Positions 25,826 through 40,162 of a DNA stretch of 64,000 nucleotides are shown here, in pieces. Source of the DNA: Desulfosporosinus acidiphilus SJ4. GTDB taxonomy: Bacteria > Bacillota > Desulfitobacteriia > Desulfitobacteriales > Desulfitobacteriaceae. The DNA lies in NCBI RefSeq assembly GCF_000255115.2, contig NC_018068.1, forward strand, positions 4,745,977 to 4,809,976. The letters are read 5' to 3'. The notes under the pieces are model-generated. The model was not told where the DNA came from. It searched no databases and saw nothing but the letters and a program-made list of their open reading frames with translations. How positions within the stretch are numbered: position 1 is the first letter of the stretch; each line of letters opens with the position of its first letter. The position numbers and the translations under genes were made by a program.

Positions 25826-26617
25826 TCATATCTCCGGATTAAAGTTATTGAATTCCTGAAGAAACCCGTCAACCTTTCGGACAACCTCGTCTCGTTCAGG
25901 CCCAAGTGTTAATATGTGTCCTGAATGCTCCCAAAAAAGCACTTCGGATTTTCGAGCATTAATGTTCTTGCTAATAAGCTGAACACTGATTGGGTCGACG
26001 GTAAAGTCTTTTCGGCTTTGCATCAATAAGGCCGGGCATTTAATCCTCTTCAGTTCACGGCGAACCTTACCAATAGCTTTGTTTAAGGATATCAGCGAAT
26101 CTACCGGAATTTTATCGTAGACAAAACGTTCCGGCTTTTGCTGAGTTGATTTCGATTCCTCGGGGACAATTTGGCCGTTAGTTCTCGAATTCGGTTTTGC
26201 CACGAATTTTCGGAAAGGGCGAATCAGGCGAACGTATCGTGTCCTTCGGTCAGCCAACAGCATTGGAGAATTCATCGATACAATCCCATCAATTAAGTCT
26301 AGTGTTGCCAAATGGAGCACTAATAACCCTCCCATTGAAAGGCCGATACCGATCACGCGAGAACAGGATTTCCTTAATTCCTTCACACCGGCTTCAGCAT
26401 CCCTGACCCAGTCTTCCCAGCGTGTCTTCGCCATCTGCTCCGGTGTGCTTCCATGCCCGGCGAGTCTTATTCCCAGCACAGTCCAGCCAAGACCGGACAA
26501 TTGTTCGCCTAAATAGCGCATTTCGGAAGGCGATCCCGAAAAACCATGGATAAGTAGGCACCCTAAAGAATTTCCGGGAAAATAAAAAGGCTCTACTAAG
26601 CGTTTTTTCGGTTTCAC
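25826..26617 (-). CDS. Alpha/beta hydrolase (carboxylesterase-like)
   Basis: 263 residues with a complete alpha/beta-hydrolase triad: oxyanion loop LIHGFSGSPSEM at 22-33, nucleophile elbow GIGLSMGGL near 90-98, aspartate in QSRKDFTVDP and histidine in EHSGHILTLGPER. This is the Est/YvaK-type monoacylglycerol esterase family that commonly sits next to secG in Firmicutes, as here. The natural substrate is unknown. The short spacing to secG and the shared strand suggest conserved neighbourhood rather than a shared pathway. Confidence 0.9.
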   Translation of the reverse strand: MKPKKRLVEPFYFPGNSLGCLLIHGFSGSPSEMRYLGEQLSGLGWTVLGIRLAGHGSTPEQMAKTRWEDWVRDAEAGVKELRKSCSRVIGIGLSMGGLLVLHLATLDLIDGIVSMNSPMLLADRRTRYVRLIRPFRKFVAKPNSRTNGQIVPEESKSTQQKPERFVYDKIPVDSLISLNKAIGKVRRELKRIKCPALLMQSRKDFTVDPISVQLISKNINARKSEVLFWEHSGHILTLGPERDEVVRKVDGFLQEFNNFNPEI

Positions 26618-26824
26618 TCAAATTCCCCCCTCGCAAAGCTAGATTTACGAAGAAAACTAGCCTCTCACTAAAACCCTTTACCTTTAACTAAAATCTTTTA
26701 ACTTAAGCCTTTAACTATAGAACATTCTCCTTAATAAGGCACAATATATTAAATATATGTTGATTACAACGATATGAAACAATACTTCTTTGAAGCCTTC
26801 CAACAAGACAAACTATACACGAAA

Positions 26825-26848
26825 GGGGCACTTCATAGGAAGTGTCCC
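26825..26848. terminator. Hairpin after secG, likely terminator
   Basis: GGGGCACTTC (26825-26834) pairs with GGAAGTGTCCC (26838-26848) across a 3-base loop. On the minus strand it is followed by TTTCG, a weak tail. It lies about 80 bases past the secG stop. Confidence 0.5.
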
Positions 26849-26927
26849 TCATGTATCAAAAATATAGCTTAGGTCTCAAGTTTCGAACTTGATGGTAGCC
26901 CGACCTTGATAACCTTTAACCCTAATT

Positions 26928-27152
26928 CTACTGAACCATACTTAATCCTAAAGAGGCCAGCAAAAAGACAGCTGCTAATATTGCCGTAACCTTGGCAAAT
27001 AATTCGTCCATGCCTTTCTTCTTGCCAAAGATAGACTCTCCGGCACCGGAAATTGCGCCTGATAACCCCGCGCTTCTGCCGGATTGGAGAAGGACAGTTG
27101 CAATTAATCCAATGGAACTAAGAACTAAAACAACGATCAAAGCGATTTTCAA
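26928..27152 (-). CDS. secG: Preprotein translocase subunit SecG
   Basis: 74 residues from a TTG at 27152 preceded by AGGGGGTG; a longer frame to 27176 has no such site. There are two transmembrane helices (IALIVVLVLSSIGLIATVLL and TAILAAVFLLASLGL) joined by the conserved glycine-rich loop LQSGRSAGLSGAISG and GESIFGKKKG. It is the small accessory subunit of the SecYEG channel in the cytoplasmic membrane. It follows eno by 127 bases, as in many clostridia. Confidence 0.93.
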   Translation of the reverse strand: MKIALIVVLVLSSIGLIATVLLQSGRSAGLSGAISGAGESIFGKKKGMDELFAKVTAILAAVFLLASLGLSMVQ

Positions 27153-27279
27153 GTAAACACCCCCTAAATACAACATTCCGTTGTATGCCGTCCAAAATAG
27201 TCAGTAGGACTATTTTAGCACAAGCCTTCTTAAAACTCAACAAACCTATAAAAAGTATGTTGCTGGTTGGTAAGGGTTA

Positions 27280-30133
<2,854 letters not shown>

Positions 30134-30155
30134 CTCTAGTTTCCTTCCACGCTGC

Positions 30156-30920
30156 CTAAACTGAAGCTGCGTTATGTATTAGTTTCGCGAAACCCTGGGG
30201 ATCAAGACTGGCCCCTCCGACTAGTGCCCCGTCAACATCAGACTCAGAAAGCAACTCAGCAATATTATCCGCCTTAACGCTGCCGCCATAAAGAATGGGC
30301 ACTTTCTCCGAAGCTGTTCCCATAAAACGCGCCAGAGTAAAACGAATAGCCGCGCACATTTCTTGGGCATCCTGACTGGAAGCAGTTTTCCCTGTGCCAA
30401 TGGCCCATATAGGTTCATAAGCAACAACGACCCGGCTGAGATCTTCGGGGGAAATACCTTCTAAGGCCTTCGCTACTTGACCCTGCACTTGTGCGACAGC
30501 TTTTCCCGCTTCACGGACACTGAGGTTTTCGCCGACACAGAGGATAGGAGTCAGCCCTGCTTCCAAAGCCTTACGGACTTTCTTGGCAATAGCTTCGTCG
30601 GTCTCTCCAAACATTTCTCTGCGCTCGGAATGTCCTAAGATAACATAAGTACAAGCCGCCTCCAAAAGCATCTGCGCCGATATCTCACCGGTATAGGCGC
30701 CTTGATCAGCCCAGGACATATTCTGGGCACCTAAATGGACAACACTTTCTTCCAATTCATTTTTAAGGGCATAAAGAGCGGTAAACGGAGCACAAAGAAT
30801 AATGTCAAGATCGGTAACGTTTTTAACATCCTCTAAAAACTTTACTGCGTAATCTTCGGCTTCCTTCACAGTTTTGAACATTTTCCAGTTGCCGGCGATT
30901 ACGTGTCTTCGATTTGCCAC
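30156..30920 (-). CDS. tpiA: Triosephosphate isomerase
   Basis: 254 residues from the GTG at 30920, which has GGAGG nine bases upstream; a longer frame to 30980 lacks one. Motifs: substrate lysine in AGNWKM, catalytic histidine in YVILGHSERREMFGE, catalytic glutamate in VVAYEPIWAIGTGKTAS (loop 6), and phosphate-binding YGGSVKADN and GALVGGASL. It interconverts dihydroxyacetone phosphate and glyceraldehyde 3-phosphate, and so joins the glycerol pathway encoded next door to lower glycolysis. Confidence 0.97.
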   Translation of the reverse strand: MANRRHVIAGNWKMFKTVKEAEDYAVKFLEDVKNVTDLDIILCAPFTALYALKNELEESVVHLGAQNMSWADQGAYTGEISAQMLLEAACTYVILGHSERREMFGETDEAIAKKVRKALEAGLTPILCVGENLSVREAGKAVAQVQGQVAKALEGISPEDLSRVVVAYEPIWAIGTGKTASSQDAQEMCAAIRFTLARFMGTASEKVPILYGGSVKADNIAELLSESDVDGALVGGASLDPQGFAKLIHNAASV

Positions 30921-31060
30921 GTTTTGATTCCTCCACTTCGTTTGAGAGGCACGAAGTTTGTTGCGCGGCGCGCAATCCATCGAAACCTTACCTCTTTAAT
31001 TTTATTCTTATAGCTTAAACTTCATAGTAACGTTTAAACTATGAGTTATCCGAAGGTTAC

Positions 31061-32245
31061 TTAAGCGTCAAGCAGAGCTGCAACACCCGGCAGAATTTTT
31101 CCTTCTAAAAATTCGAGAGATGCTCCCCCGCCGGTAGAGATATGCGTCATCCGCTCGGCCACTCCGGTCTTTTCCACGGCAGCTACGGAGTCTCCGCCAC
31201 CCACAATGGTTGTTCCTTTGCAGTCCGCAACGGCTTGGGCCACCCGCTCAGTTCCCTTAGCGAAAGCATCCATTTCAAAAACACCCATAGGACCGTTCCA
31301 AACCACAGTTTGCGCTGTTGATATCAGATTCCCAAATCTTTCGGAGCTGGCGGGACCGATATCCAAGGCCATTTCATCGTCCTGAATGTCTGTTAGAGCT
31401 GCTATGCGGTGAGGAGCGTCGGCCGCAAATTCCTTGGCCACAATGACGTCAACCGGCAGTTCTAACGCCACTCCTTGAGCTTTAGCCTTCTCAATCAATT
31501 GCTTTGCTAATTCAAGTTTATCCTCTTCCAATAAAGACCTTCCAACCTTATAACCTTGAGCTTTTAGGAACGTGTTAGCCATTCCCCCGCCGATGATTAA
31601 AGCATTGACCTTTTCTAAGAGGTTCTCAATAACTCCAATCTTGTCACTGACTTTGGCCCCTCCAATAATCGCTGCAAAGGGGCGTTCAGGACGTTCCAAG
31701 GCATTGCCCATAAACTCCACTTCTTTTTTCATTAAGAGTCCTGCCACAGCCGGGATATAGTGAGTAACCCCCTCTGTGGTAGCATGGGCACGATGAGCTG
31801 TTCCAAAAGCATCATTGACAAAAATGTCAGCCAGCGAAGCCATCTGACGAGCAAACTCAGGGTCATTTTTCTCTTCTTCTTTGTGGAAACGAACATTTTC
31901 CAACAAAAGAACCTGACCATCTTGTAATTTATCCACGGCCTCTTTAGCCGCGTCTCCAACGCAATCTTGAGCTAAGGCAACGGTTTGCCCTAATCGTTCA
32001 CTCAAGCGCTGAGCAACGGGTGCCAAAGAATACTTCGGATTAACCTGCCCTTTGGGGCGTCCGAGATGAGAGGCCAGAATAACACGAGCTCCCTCTTTAA
32101 TGAGATATTCAATCGTTGGAAGAGAGGCACGTATGCGGGTATCATCCGTAATTTGTCCTTGTTCATTCAGCGGCACATTAAAATCCGCCCGCACTAACAC
32201 GCGTTTTCCCTTAACATCGATGTCGTAAATACTCTTTTTGTTCAT
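31061..32245 (-). CDS. pgk: Phosphoglycerate kinase
   Basis: 394 residues. N-terminal substrate domain with [20 protein letters not shown] and [20 protein letters not shown]-terminal nucleotide domain with [32 protein letters not shown] and [13 protein letters not shown]. It makes ATP from 1,3-bisphosphoglycerate. It heads the glycolytic run pgk-tpiA-gpmI-eno. In most relatives cggR-gap would stand in front, but here the next upstream gene is glpP, so gap must lie elsewhere. Confidence 0.98.
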   Translation of the reverse strand: MNKKSIYDIDVKGKRVLVRADFNVPLNEQGQITDDTRIRASLPTIEYLIKEGARVILASHLGRPKGQVNPKYSLAPVAQRLSERLGQTVALAQDCVGDAAKEAVDKLQDGQVLLLENVRFHKEEEKNDPEFARQMASLADIFVNDAFGTAHRAHATTEGVTHYIPAVAGLLMKKEVEFMGNALERPERPFAAIIGGAKVSDKIGVIENLLEKVNALIIGGGMANTFLKAQGYKVGRSLLEEDKLELAKQLIEKAKAQGVALELPVDVIVAKEFAADAPHRIAALTDIQDDEMALDIGPASSERFGNLISTAQTVVWNGPMGVFEMDAFAKGTERVAQAVADCKGTTIVGGGDSVAAVEKTGVAERMTHISTGGGASLEFLEGKILPGVAALLDA

Positions 32246-32515
32246 ACAAAAATCCCCTTTCTAGGACTCAAGGGTTTGGTAGTTTCCTCAGTTCAATTCC
32301 GCGATTGGCTGATATCCTTAGTATACCGAGAAAAGAAACTTCTTACTCTTCCAAACTCCCTACTCTATCTAGTGATTGCAATACTGCCAAAACGAGTTTA
32401 ATTTCTATTTCTTCATCAAGCTAAAGATTCCTGCCAAGTATATCATGTTCCAGACTTTTTACAAAATCTTAACCCTAGCTTCATTGAAAGATTGCGAATA
32501 ACCGATCTATATTTT

Positions 32516-33094
32516 TCATTCATCAAAGTTAATATCCCATAAATGCTGCAAACTTGTAGAAACGGCGTCTATTCCTTTGGCCAAGGCCGTCCTGACGTCT
32601 TCTTCCGTTCTCAATAATCCACCTCCAAGAACAGGGATGCCCAAGGCATCTTTCATTTCCTGGATAACATAGTGGGGAATGGTAGCGGGTAAAATTTCAA
32701 CAGCATTAGGTTTAACGGCGGCTGCCATTTTAATCCCTGTTTTAACAGACTCCGAATCTAAAACAAATAAACGCTGAATAACCACCATTCCTTCTTCTTT
32801 GGCAAATTTGACTAAGTTTGGCTTCGTAGTTACCAAACCTCGCAGCCCCATTCTCGCCAATAAATGTATCCCGGCCTTATCCTTACCGGCCCCTTCCAGC
32901 ATATCGAGATGGACCATTAAAACCTTATTATCTGCATGAACCTTTTTTACAACGGAGGGCAGAATATTAATGTTTCCGCCTAAAAGAAAGATAGCGCCGA
33001 TATTAGGATGAAGCAAAGCTTCACTTAGATCTTCAACTCTCCTTATTGTTGCACCAACCTTTTTCCCCTGCATGACAACATTTAAAAAGTCCAC
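32516..33094 (-). CDS. glpP: Glycerol-3-phosphate-responsive antiterminator
   Basis: 192 residues from a GTG at 33094 with GGGGAGAG upstream; a longer frame to 33145 lacks one. A TIM-barrel-like fold with VGATIRRVEDLSEALLHPN, FLLGGNINILP, VLMVHLDMLEGAGKDKAG and IPVLGGGLLRTEEDVRTAL is diagnostic of GlpP. In Bacillus subtilis GlpP with glycerol 3-phosphate binds leader mRNA of the glp genes and prevents termination. Here it is the last gene of the glp cluster, and the glpF leader has a terminator of the right kind at 40163-40221. Confidence 0.93.
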   Translation of the reverse strand: MDFLNVVMQGKKVGATIRRVEDLSEALLHPNIGAIFLLGGNINILPSVVKKVHADNKVLMVHLDMLEGAGKDKAGIHLLARMGLRGLVTTKPNLVKFAKEEGMVVIQRLFVLDSESVKTGIKMAAAVKPNAVEILPATIPHYVIQEMKDALGIPVLGGGLLRTEEDVRTALAKGIDAVSTSLQHLWDINFDE

Positions 33095-33391
33095 ACTGCT
33101 CTCCCCCCATGACTCAAATAATATATTAAGATCAGATTGCCGCAAGTCACAATCACATGCTATCGTACCAATCCTAGACTTTAATCATACCCTTGTCATT
33201 TTAATGGTTGACTGCCTCCAACGCAAAATTTTCTAGAGCATTTAAGCAATCTTACGTTTCCAGTGATAAGTGTTTAACTCATATCCGCTTATCATAGAAG
33301 CCTATTATCTACAGGTCATTGAAACCAAGCTATAAAACTATTAAACCTCTAAATAATGTTCAAGACGAGAAAGAAAGGCAAGAGAATGCCA

Positions 33392-34645
33392 TTAATCGTC
33401 AATAATCCTATAGGCCCTAGCCAGAATACGCAAAGGATGTTCGGTGGGAACAGCCGTGCCATGCTGAATTTGAACTTTACATACACCGCATTCCGTTAAC
33501 ATGCCCTGAAAGTCTCCGTGTTCAACACCCACATTGACCGCCTCGAAGAGAGCACTGCCGATTTTCATCGAGCGAGCATACTTTTCAGCTTTAAAACCGT
33601 AACTTCCGGATAAACCACAGCAGCCGGCATCGAGATTACGGACGTTCATGCCGGGGATTAACCCTAAAATACGCAAGGCCGGAGTCCCTATGCCTTGAGC
33701 CTTCAAGTGACAGGACAGATGGTAACCGAAAGAAGCCTTAACTTCTCTGAAATCCAGGGGTAATTCCCCGTTTTCGTAAAGCTGCCACAGAAACTCAAAC
33801 AGATCATAGGATTGGGCTCCTATCAATTGGGCCGCTGCCACAGGCAGCTTGGGATAATCTTCCTTTAACTTCAGGCCGCAGCTGGTACAGGAGGTAATAA
33901 CCGGCACTCCCGCTTCCAGGTAGGGGCGCATTAATTCCAGGTTATAAAGTCCGTTCTTTTGCGCTTGATCAAACTGACCATTGGCCTCTAAAGGTAAGCC
34001 GCAGCAATGAAAATTAGGCACAATGGTTTTATATCCAATATGCTCTAAAATCTTAATCATGATTCGTCCTGTATCCGCTTCATTATAGCGTGTATAACAA
34101 CCCGGGAAGTACACAACTTGCTTACCTGCAGCTGCTCCAGCCTTTTCGCCTTTACCCGGCGTTACCTCTAAAGGTCTGCCATAGGCAGGCAAGGGCCCAT
34201 ATTGGCTAATCGCTAACCCTTTATCAAGAGCCACGCGCATGAGTTTGATTTTTAAAGCCTGGTTGGCCATTAAAGGCCAGATGACCCCCAATTTGCCAAG
34301 ATATTCAGCTCGCCCAAGGACATAACCTCTTAAGCGCAACTTAACACCTAAACCATTTTTCTGTGAGCTTTTTTGGGCTGCCCTCCGAGCCGCAAGAATC
34401 ATCTCTGTTATCTTTACTCCCGAGGGACAGGTTACTTCACAGGTCTTGCAATTAGAACAATCGTCCAACGTTGTTTCCCCTGGAATAAACTGTCCTCTGC
34501 GAAAACGCTCCATATCCGGTCCTAATCCTTTGGGACCCCGAAAATGAGGGTTTACTTTGGCCACCGGGCACTGAGCGGTACACACATTACATTTTTGACA
34601 AGCATCCAATCTTGCTGCTATTTCATTTATTGAATCCATCGTCAA
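33392..34645 (-). CDS. glpC: Anaerobic glycerol-3-phosphate dehydrogenase subunit C
   Basis: 417 residues from TTG at 34645, or 415 from ATG at 34639; GGAGG serves either. Two ferredoxin-like iron-sulfur motifs stand near the N-terminus (CQKCNVCTAQCP and CSNCKTCEVTCP), followed by two CCG domains (GCYTRYNEADTGR with CCGLPLEANG, and CHLKAQGIG with CCGLSGSYG). It anchors the GlpAB dimer and passes electrons from glycerol 3-phosphate to menaquinone in anaerobic respiration. It lies 33 bases after glpB in the same operon. Confidence 0.93.
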   Translation of the reverse strand: MTMDSINEIAARLDACQKCNVCTAQCPVAKVNPHFRGPKGLGPDMERFRRGQFIPGETTLDDCSNCKTCEVTCPSGVKITEMILAARRAAQKSSQKNGLGVKLRLRGYVLGRAEYLGKLGVIWPLMANQALKIKLMRVALDKGLAISQYGPLPAYGRPLEVTPGKGEKAGAAAGKQVVYFPGCYTRYNEADTGRIMIKILEHIGYKTIVPNFHCCGLPLEANGQFDQAQKNGLYNLELMRPYLEAGVPVITSCTSCGLKLKEDYPKLPVAAAQLIGAQSYDLFEFLWQLYENGELPLDFREVKASFGYHLSCHLKAQGIGTPALRILGLIPGMNVRNLDAGCCGLSGSYGFKAEKYARSMKIGSALFEAVNVGVEHGDFQGMLTECGVCKVQIQHGTAVPTEHPLRILARAYRIIDD

Positions 34646-34678
34646 GGATCCTCCTTCCCGTCTAAAGTGCCTTGCATT

Positions 34679-35926
34679 CTAAATCATTTCGGCTGCGGCA
34701 TAACCCGAGGTCACCGCTACGCCTCCGCCGCATCGTTGAGTCCAAGGATCCCAGTGAGCCAGCATTCTTCCCACGACATGGACATTATCCCAGACCACTT
34801 GTCCCGTTGCCGGATCCAGCGGACGCAGACCCTTTTCTGTTTCCACGCCGAGCTGTGCAAAGGGCTGAGGAGCAAGGAACTGGGAAGCACTCCATTCTTG
34901 CGGTACATATAAGGGGAGATTAAAAACACCTTCGCGAATAGATTGTCTCTCAATCCCCACTTTAATTCCGCCGCCTAAGAGCCCTCCGGTGGCGAGAATA
35001 AATTTTTTGGCTTTTAAGTTGACAGCTTTACCCATGCTGTGAACGATTATTTCTCCACAGGACTTTGTTGGGTTATCTGGCACAGATTCACCCTGCAGAG
35101 AAGCCGCACGGGCTCCAAGCATCAATTCACCGCCCAAATCTGTGAATCGATGCTTTAAATATTCCGCCAAGTAACGGCCGTGGGGACTTGGGATAAAAGA
35201 ACTCATCTCCATGATTGGCAGCGAAAACTCCCGCCCATGACTTTTAGTGCGCGAAGCGTCAAAGTACTCCCTTACCAAACTTGGCAGAACGACGACAATC
35301 TTTTCCGATTTATTCCCCGTTGCTGACAGCTCGCTTTTAATTGCTTCAATTTCGCGGGCCAGAAGGTTTTGTCCTTCTTCGGTTCTCCAGATAGCTGCAT
35401 AATCAACACCGGACGCACTCCTGCCCAATTGTTCCCATTCTCTGAATATCTCCACTTGTACTTTCTTTATCTTCACTTCCCAACCGGGAAATTCCTGAGC
35501 CATATTTGACGCTGCAATCTCCGGAAAGAAGTCCTTCAACCCTTCGGGCACTAAAAGCACGAAAATTCCTCGTTCTTGACGATCCGGAAGAATCATACTG
35601 CGCGGCATAAGATCCCCTTGGCGAGCCGTCCCCAAAACCGTCAAAGCCGACAGAGGCTTGTCCTTCCCAAGATAGTCCGGACAGAGCTCTTGGACAAATT
35701 GTTTGCCGCTCTCAATCATCTCGGCATCAAATAAGGAATAGGGGTGTTTCGGCAAGTGACGCAAACCCTCTACATCTCCATAATCAAAAATCCCTGAGAA
35801 ATAATAGAGGGTACCAACTCCTTCCGCGACAATAAGCACCTTTTTGCCCCGTTGTGCGGCACGAATTCCTGCTGTCCAGCCTGCTAAACCGCCCCCCACC
35901 ACTATGGCGTCCCACATTTCTCTCAT
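34679..35926 (-). CDS. glpB: Anaerobic glycerol-3-phosphate dehydrogenase subunit B
   Basis: 415 residues. An N-terminal FAD/NAD Rossmann motif (AIVVGGGLAGWTAGIRAAQR) and a C-terminal flavin segment (FILATGGLLGGGIKVG) match GlpB. The protein partners GlpA, taking electrons from its flavin on the way to the membrane subunit GlpC. Start ATG overlaps the glpA stop (ATGA), so translation is coupled. Sequence between the motifs is variable in this family, which limits detail. Confidence 0.92.
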   Translation of the reverse strand: MREMWDAIVVGGGLAGWTAGIRAAQRGKKVLIVAEGVGTLYYFSGIFDYGDVEGLRHLPKHPYSLFDAEMIESGKQFVQELCPDYLGKDKPLSALTVLGTARQGDLMPRSMILPDRQERGIFVLLVPEGLKDFFPEIAASNMAQEFPGWEVKIKKVQVEIFREWEQLGRSASGVDYAAIWRTEEGQNLLAREIEAIKSELSATGNKSEKIVVVLPSLVREYFDASRTKSHGREFSLPIMEMSSFIPSPHGRYLAEYLKHRFTDLGGELMLGARAASLQGESVPDNPTKSCGEIIVHSMGKAVNLKAKKFILATGGLLGGGIKVGIERQSIREGVFNLPLYVPQEWSASQFLAPQPFAQLGVETEKGLRPLDPATGQVVWDNVHVVGRMLAHWDPWTQRCGGGVAVTSGYAAAEMI

Positions 35927-37542
35927 TCCTCACTTTCAACTGCCTTAAAATCTAAAACGTTCAAAAACAAAGCCCTCGCCAGCTCACTCTCACGAAGCTG
36001 ATCCCCCCAGAGAACCGGAGTTATCCCTCGCCACCGTTCACTTAGCAGAATCTGATATTCTTGGAGAGTTCTCTCCCAGCTGCCAAAGGCATCCTTAATC
36101 ATAGGGGTCACTCGATAGGTGCAATACGTTCCTTGACAAGTCCCCATTCCCAGCCTGGTCTTCCGGCGAAGATCGTCAAGGGAATGAACTGCAGGGTCTT
36201 GCAGAGCATGCAGGACTTCGGCGCGAGTAACCATTTCGCATTCACAGATGAATTCTCCCAGCAGGGGCTGCTTTTCAATAGCTGCCACCACAGAAGCAGC
36301 TTCTTCGTTCAGGCGTTCCATCATCTTATCCGCAGCCGCTGCTCCTATCAGCTGGCAAGCCTTGTTCCATACCTCCGCCGGAGGTTCTTGATGCAAAGGT
36401 TCCTCGGCGGTTCGGCAAGGAACGGTCACGTCTAATTTTGCTGCAACCCAATCGGTGACTTTTTCGGCCATTAAACGATAGGTAGTCAGTTTGCCTCCTA
36501 CGATACTTACCAGCCCGCGTACCCCATCTCTTTTTTCATGGTCAATAAGAGCAAAATTACGGCTGACTCCCCGACCTTCATGCTCTGAACTATCTTCGTT
36601 TTCATACAAGGGACGAATACCTGCAAAAGCACGCAAGATACGGTGTTGTTCGATCTCTTCTGCTAAGTCTTTGCCCATTTCAATTAAATACTTAACATCT
36701 TGTTCATTAACTTGATGATCATCCGCCAAATCTACCATCTGTGAGGTGGTCCCTAAAATAGTCACCGTCTCATGAGGTACAAAGATATCCCCATCACCTG
36801 GCGTCCGCAACCGGTTAATCACTCGATTAAACATCCGTTGATTAAACACAAGCAACGAACCTTTGTTTTTCAGCATATGAACTTCAAACCCGGACATGGC
36901 CGCAACCTCACCCGACCAAGGGCCGGCAGCATTCACAACGATTTTGCTTCGTACCTGCAGGGGTTCACCCGTGAGGAGATCTTCCGCATAAACTCCTTTA
37001 ATTTCTTTATTTTCTAACCAAAGGGACGTAACTTTGCAGTACGTTCGAAAGGTTCCGCCATATTTCTGGGCAGATTTTACATTAGCCCATAACAATTTGA
37101 AACCGTCGACGGTGGCATCGGGGACTTCGAAGACCCGCGCCGCTTGACGGGACAGCAAGGGTTCGAGTCGAAAAGCCTCTTCAAGAGGGACCTCCTTAAC
37201 TGGTATCCCGGCCTCAGCGCATCCTTGAAGCCACAGCCGCAAATAACCCGGGTCATCCTCTTTTAGATAAACAAACCAGCCGGAGGTATCCTCGATACAA
37301 TGGGCTGCAATCTGTTTTACAATCTTATTTTCTTCAATGCACTCCTGGGCAGCTTTTCCATCTTTCACTGCATAGCGGCCGCCGCTGTGTAATAGTCCAT
37401 GAAAGCGTGAACTTGTCCCATGTGCCAGATCTCCTTGTTCCAACAAAAGCGCTGGTATGCCGCGCATACTCAGGTCTCTTAATATACCAACCCCTGTCGC
37501 TCCTCCACCGATAACTACGACTTGGGTTTCAATCTCACGCAT
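35923..37542 (-). CDS. glpA: Anaerobic glycerol-3-phosphate dehydrogenase subunit A
   Basis: 539 residues. FAD-binding VVVIGGGATGVGILRDLSMR at the N-terminus, the DAO-type substrate domain with SSRFHGLLHSGGRYAV, and the glycerol-3-phosphate dehydrogenase signature region GIRPLYENED and VGGKLTTYRLMAEKV. The C-terminal 80 residues carry a BFD-like [2Fe-2S] domain (CECEMVTRAEV, GMGTCQGTYC). It oxidises glycerol 3-phosphate to dihydroxyacetone phosphate. First gene of glpABC, 128 bases after glpK with a hairpin between. Confidence 0.95.
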   Translation of the reverse strand: MREIETQVVVIGGGATGVGILRDLSMRGIPALLLEQGDLAHGTSSRFHGLLHSGGRYAVKDGKAAQECIEENKIVKQIAAHCIEDTSGWFVYLKEDDPGYLRLWLQGCAEAGIPVKEVPLEEAFRLEPLLSRQAARVFEVPDATVDGFKLLWANVKSAQKYGGTFRTYCKVTSLWLENKEIKGVYAEDLLTGEPLQVRSKIVVNAAGPWSGEVAAMSGFEVHMLKNKGSLLVFNQRMFNRVINRLRTPGDGDIFVPHETVTILGTTSQMVDLADDHQVNEQDVKYLIEMGKDLAEEIEQHRILRAFAGIRPLYENEDSSEHEGRGVSRNFALIDHEKRDGVRGLVSIVGGKLTTYRLMAEKVTDWVAAKLDVTVPCRTAEEPLHQEPPAEVWNKACQLIGAAAADKMMERLNEEAASVVAAIEKQPLLGEFICECEMVTRAEVLHALQDPAVHSLDDLRRKTRLGMGTCQGTYCTYRVTPMIKDAFGSWERTLQEYQILLSERWRGITPVLWGDQLRESELARALFLNVLDFKAVESEE

Positions 37543-37572
37543 TCATATTTCCTCCTTGCCCGAAATTAAGAA

Positions 37573-37613
37573 CCACCAAAGAAACCGTTGTTTCGCAATG
37601 GCCTCTTTGGTGG
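37573..37613 (-). terminator. Intercistronic hairpin between glpK and glpA
   Basis: CCACCAAAGA (37573-37582) and TCTTTGGTGG (37604-37613) form a perfect 10-bp stem. The minus-strand tail TTCTTAATTT is weak. It may attenuate glpABC relative to glpFK, or be another GlpP-controlled site. Confidence 0.5.
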
Positions 37614-37670
37614 CTTCACTTATTCTCAGAGCCGCCTTATCTAGTTTTTCCAGACCGCGAGAGACTCATC

Positions 37671-39188
<1,518 letters not shown>

Positions 39189-39212
39189 TTATAGTGAAGT
39201 TTTTAAGACTTT

Positions 39213-39932
39213 CTAGCCCAAGTAGATGATTTTATAGAGGAAAGCACCAAGGATTCCGCCGATAATCGGACCAACCACCGGCACCCAAGAATATGCCCAA
39301 TCTGATTTGCCTTTGCCGGGTATCGGCAGAACGAAGTGAGCAATACGAGGTCCTAAATCACGAGCAGGGTTGATAGCATAACCTGTAGGCCCGCCTAAGG
39401 ATACTCCAAGTCCCCAAATTAAGAAGCCCCAGAGAAGCGGATTGAGTCCTGTGGTAGTGGCCGATTTGGTAATTCCAATGGCAAGTCCAACAAAAACTAA
39501 AGTAAAAGTACCTATGATTTCGGTGAGTACGTTTGCACCATAACTTCGGATTTGAGGTGCTGTGCTAAAAACTCCTAATTTTGATCCCGGATCTTCGGTA
39601 ACTTCCCATTGTTTCAGATAGGCAAGGTAGACAATAACTGCACCGAGAAATGCTCCTATGAACTGTGCCGCAATATATATGGGAACCTCGGACCACGGGA
39701 ATTGACCGATAACTGCCAAGGCTATGGTAACAGCCGGATTTAAGTGTGCTCCGCTGATAGGTCCTGTGGCATAAATGGCTAAGAGAACCCCGACTGCCCA
39801 GCCTAACGTAATCATAAAAGTGCCGCCGTTATTCCCGCCCGTCTTCTTCAACACAACGTTGGCAACTACCCCCGAACCAAAGATAAGAATGATCATCGTC
39901 CCTATCATTTCAGCTAAAAATTTCGCTTCCAC
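39213..39932 (-). CDS. glpF: Glycerol uptake facilitator (aquaglyceroporin)
   Basis: 239 residues from a GTG with GAGGAGG upstream. Six transmembrane helices and two half-helices carrying the pore motifs: NPA in GAHLNPAVTIALA and NPAR in YAINPARDLGPR, where the aspartate after NPAR marks glycerol channels rather than water channels. It lets glycerol cross the cytoplasmic membrane. It is the first gene of the glycerol operon, behind a leader of about 350 bases with an intrinsic terminator. Confidence 0.95.
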   Translation of the reverse strand: MEAKFLAEMIGTMIILIFGSGVVANVVLKKTGGNNGGTFMITLGWAVGVLLAIYATGPISGAHLNPAVTIALAVIGQFPWSEVPIYIAAQFIGAFLGAVIVYLAYLKQWEVTEDPGSKLGVFSTAPQIRSYGANVLTEIIGTFTLVFVGLAIGITKSATTTGLNPLLWGFLIWGLGVSLGGPTGYAINPARDLGPRIAHFVLPIPGKGKSDWAYSWVPVVGPIIGGILGAFLYKIIYLG

Positions 39933-40039
39933 TTCAAGTCCTCCTCAACTTTTAACATATTAAATATTCAGTTTAGAAAATTAATTAAGTTATATATTAA
40001 TGAATCCCTGATTTATTCGTCCTCCTTTCTTCTTTCCTT

Positions 40040-40072
40040 TTAAAAGATAATCAACCGTATAACATGCTTCAT
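40040..40072 (-). CDS. Possible 10-codon leader peptide in the glpF leader
   Basis: ATG with AGGAG six bases upstream, reading MKHVIRLIIF and a stop. It lies between the leader terminator and glpF. The ribosome-binding site is as good as those of real genes here, but the frame is too short to prove coding. Confidence 0.25.
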   Translation of the reverse strand: MKHVIRLIIF

Positions 40073-40162
40073 TCGTTTCTCCTGTTCGGCAGGTCGGGCC
40101 CGATTCGCCAAAAGGAATTCACAAAGTAGTTGGTAAAATCTGAATTTTCACATCAAGCAAGG

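Noticed and set aside
25612-25905. Minus-strand open frame upstream of smpB
   Set aside because: It overlaps the esterase gene in another frame and shows no family features.
26640-26720. Repeated CTTTAACT motifs after the esterase start
   Set aside because: Three loose copies in AT-rich DNA without regular spacing; not a convincing repeat array.
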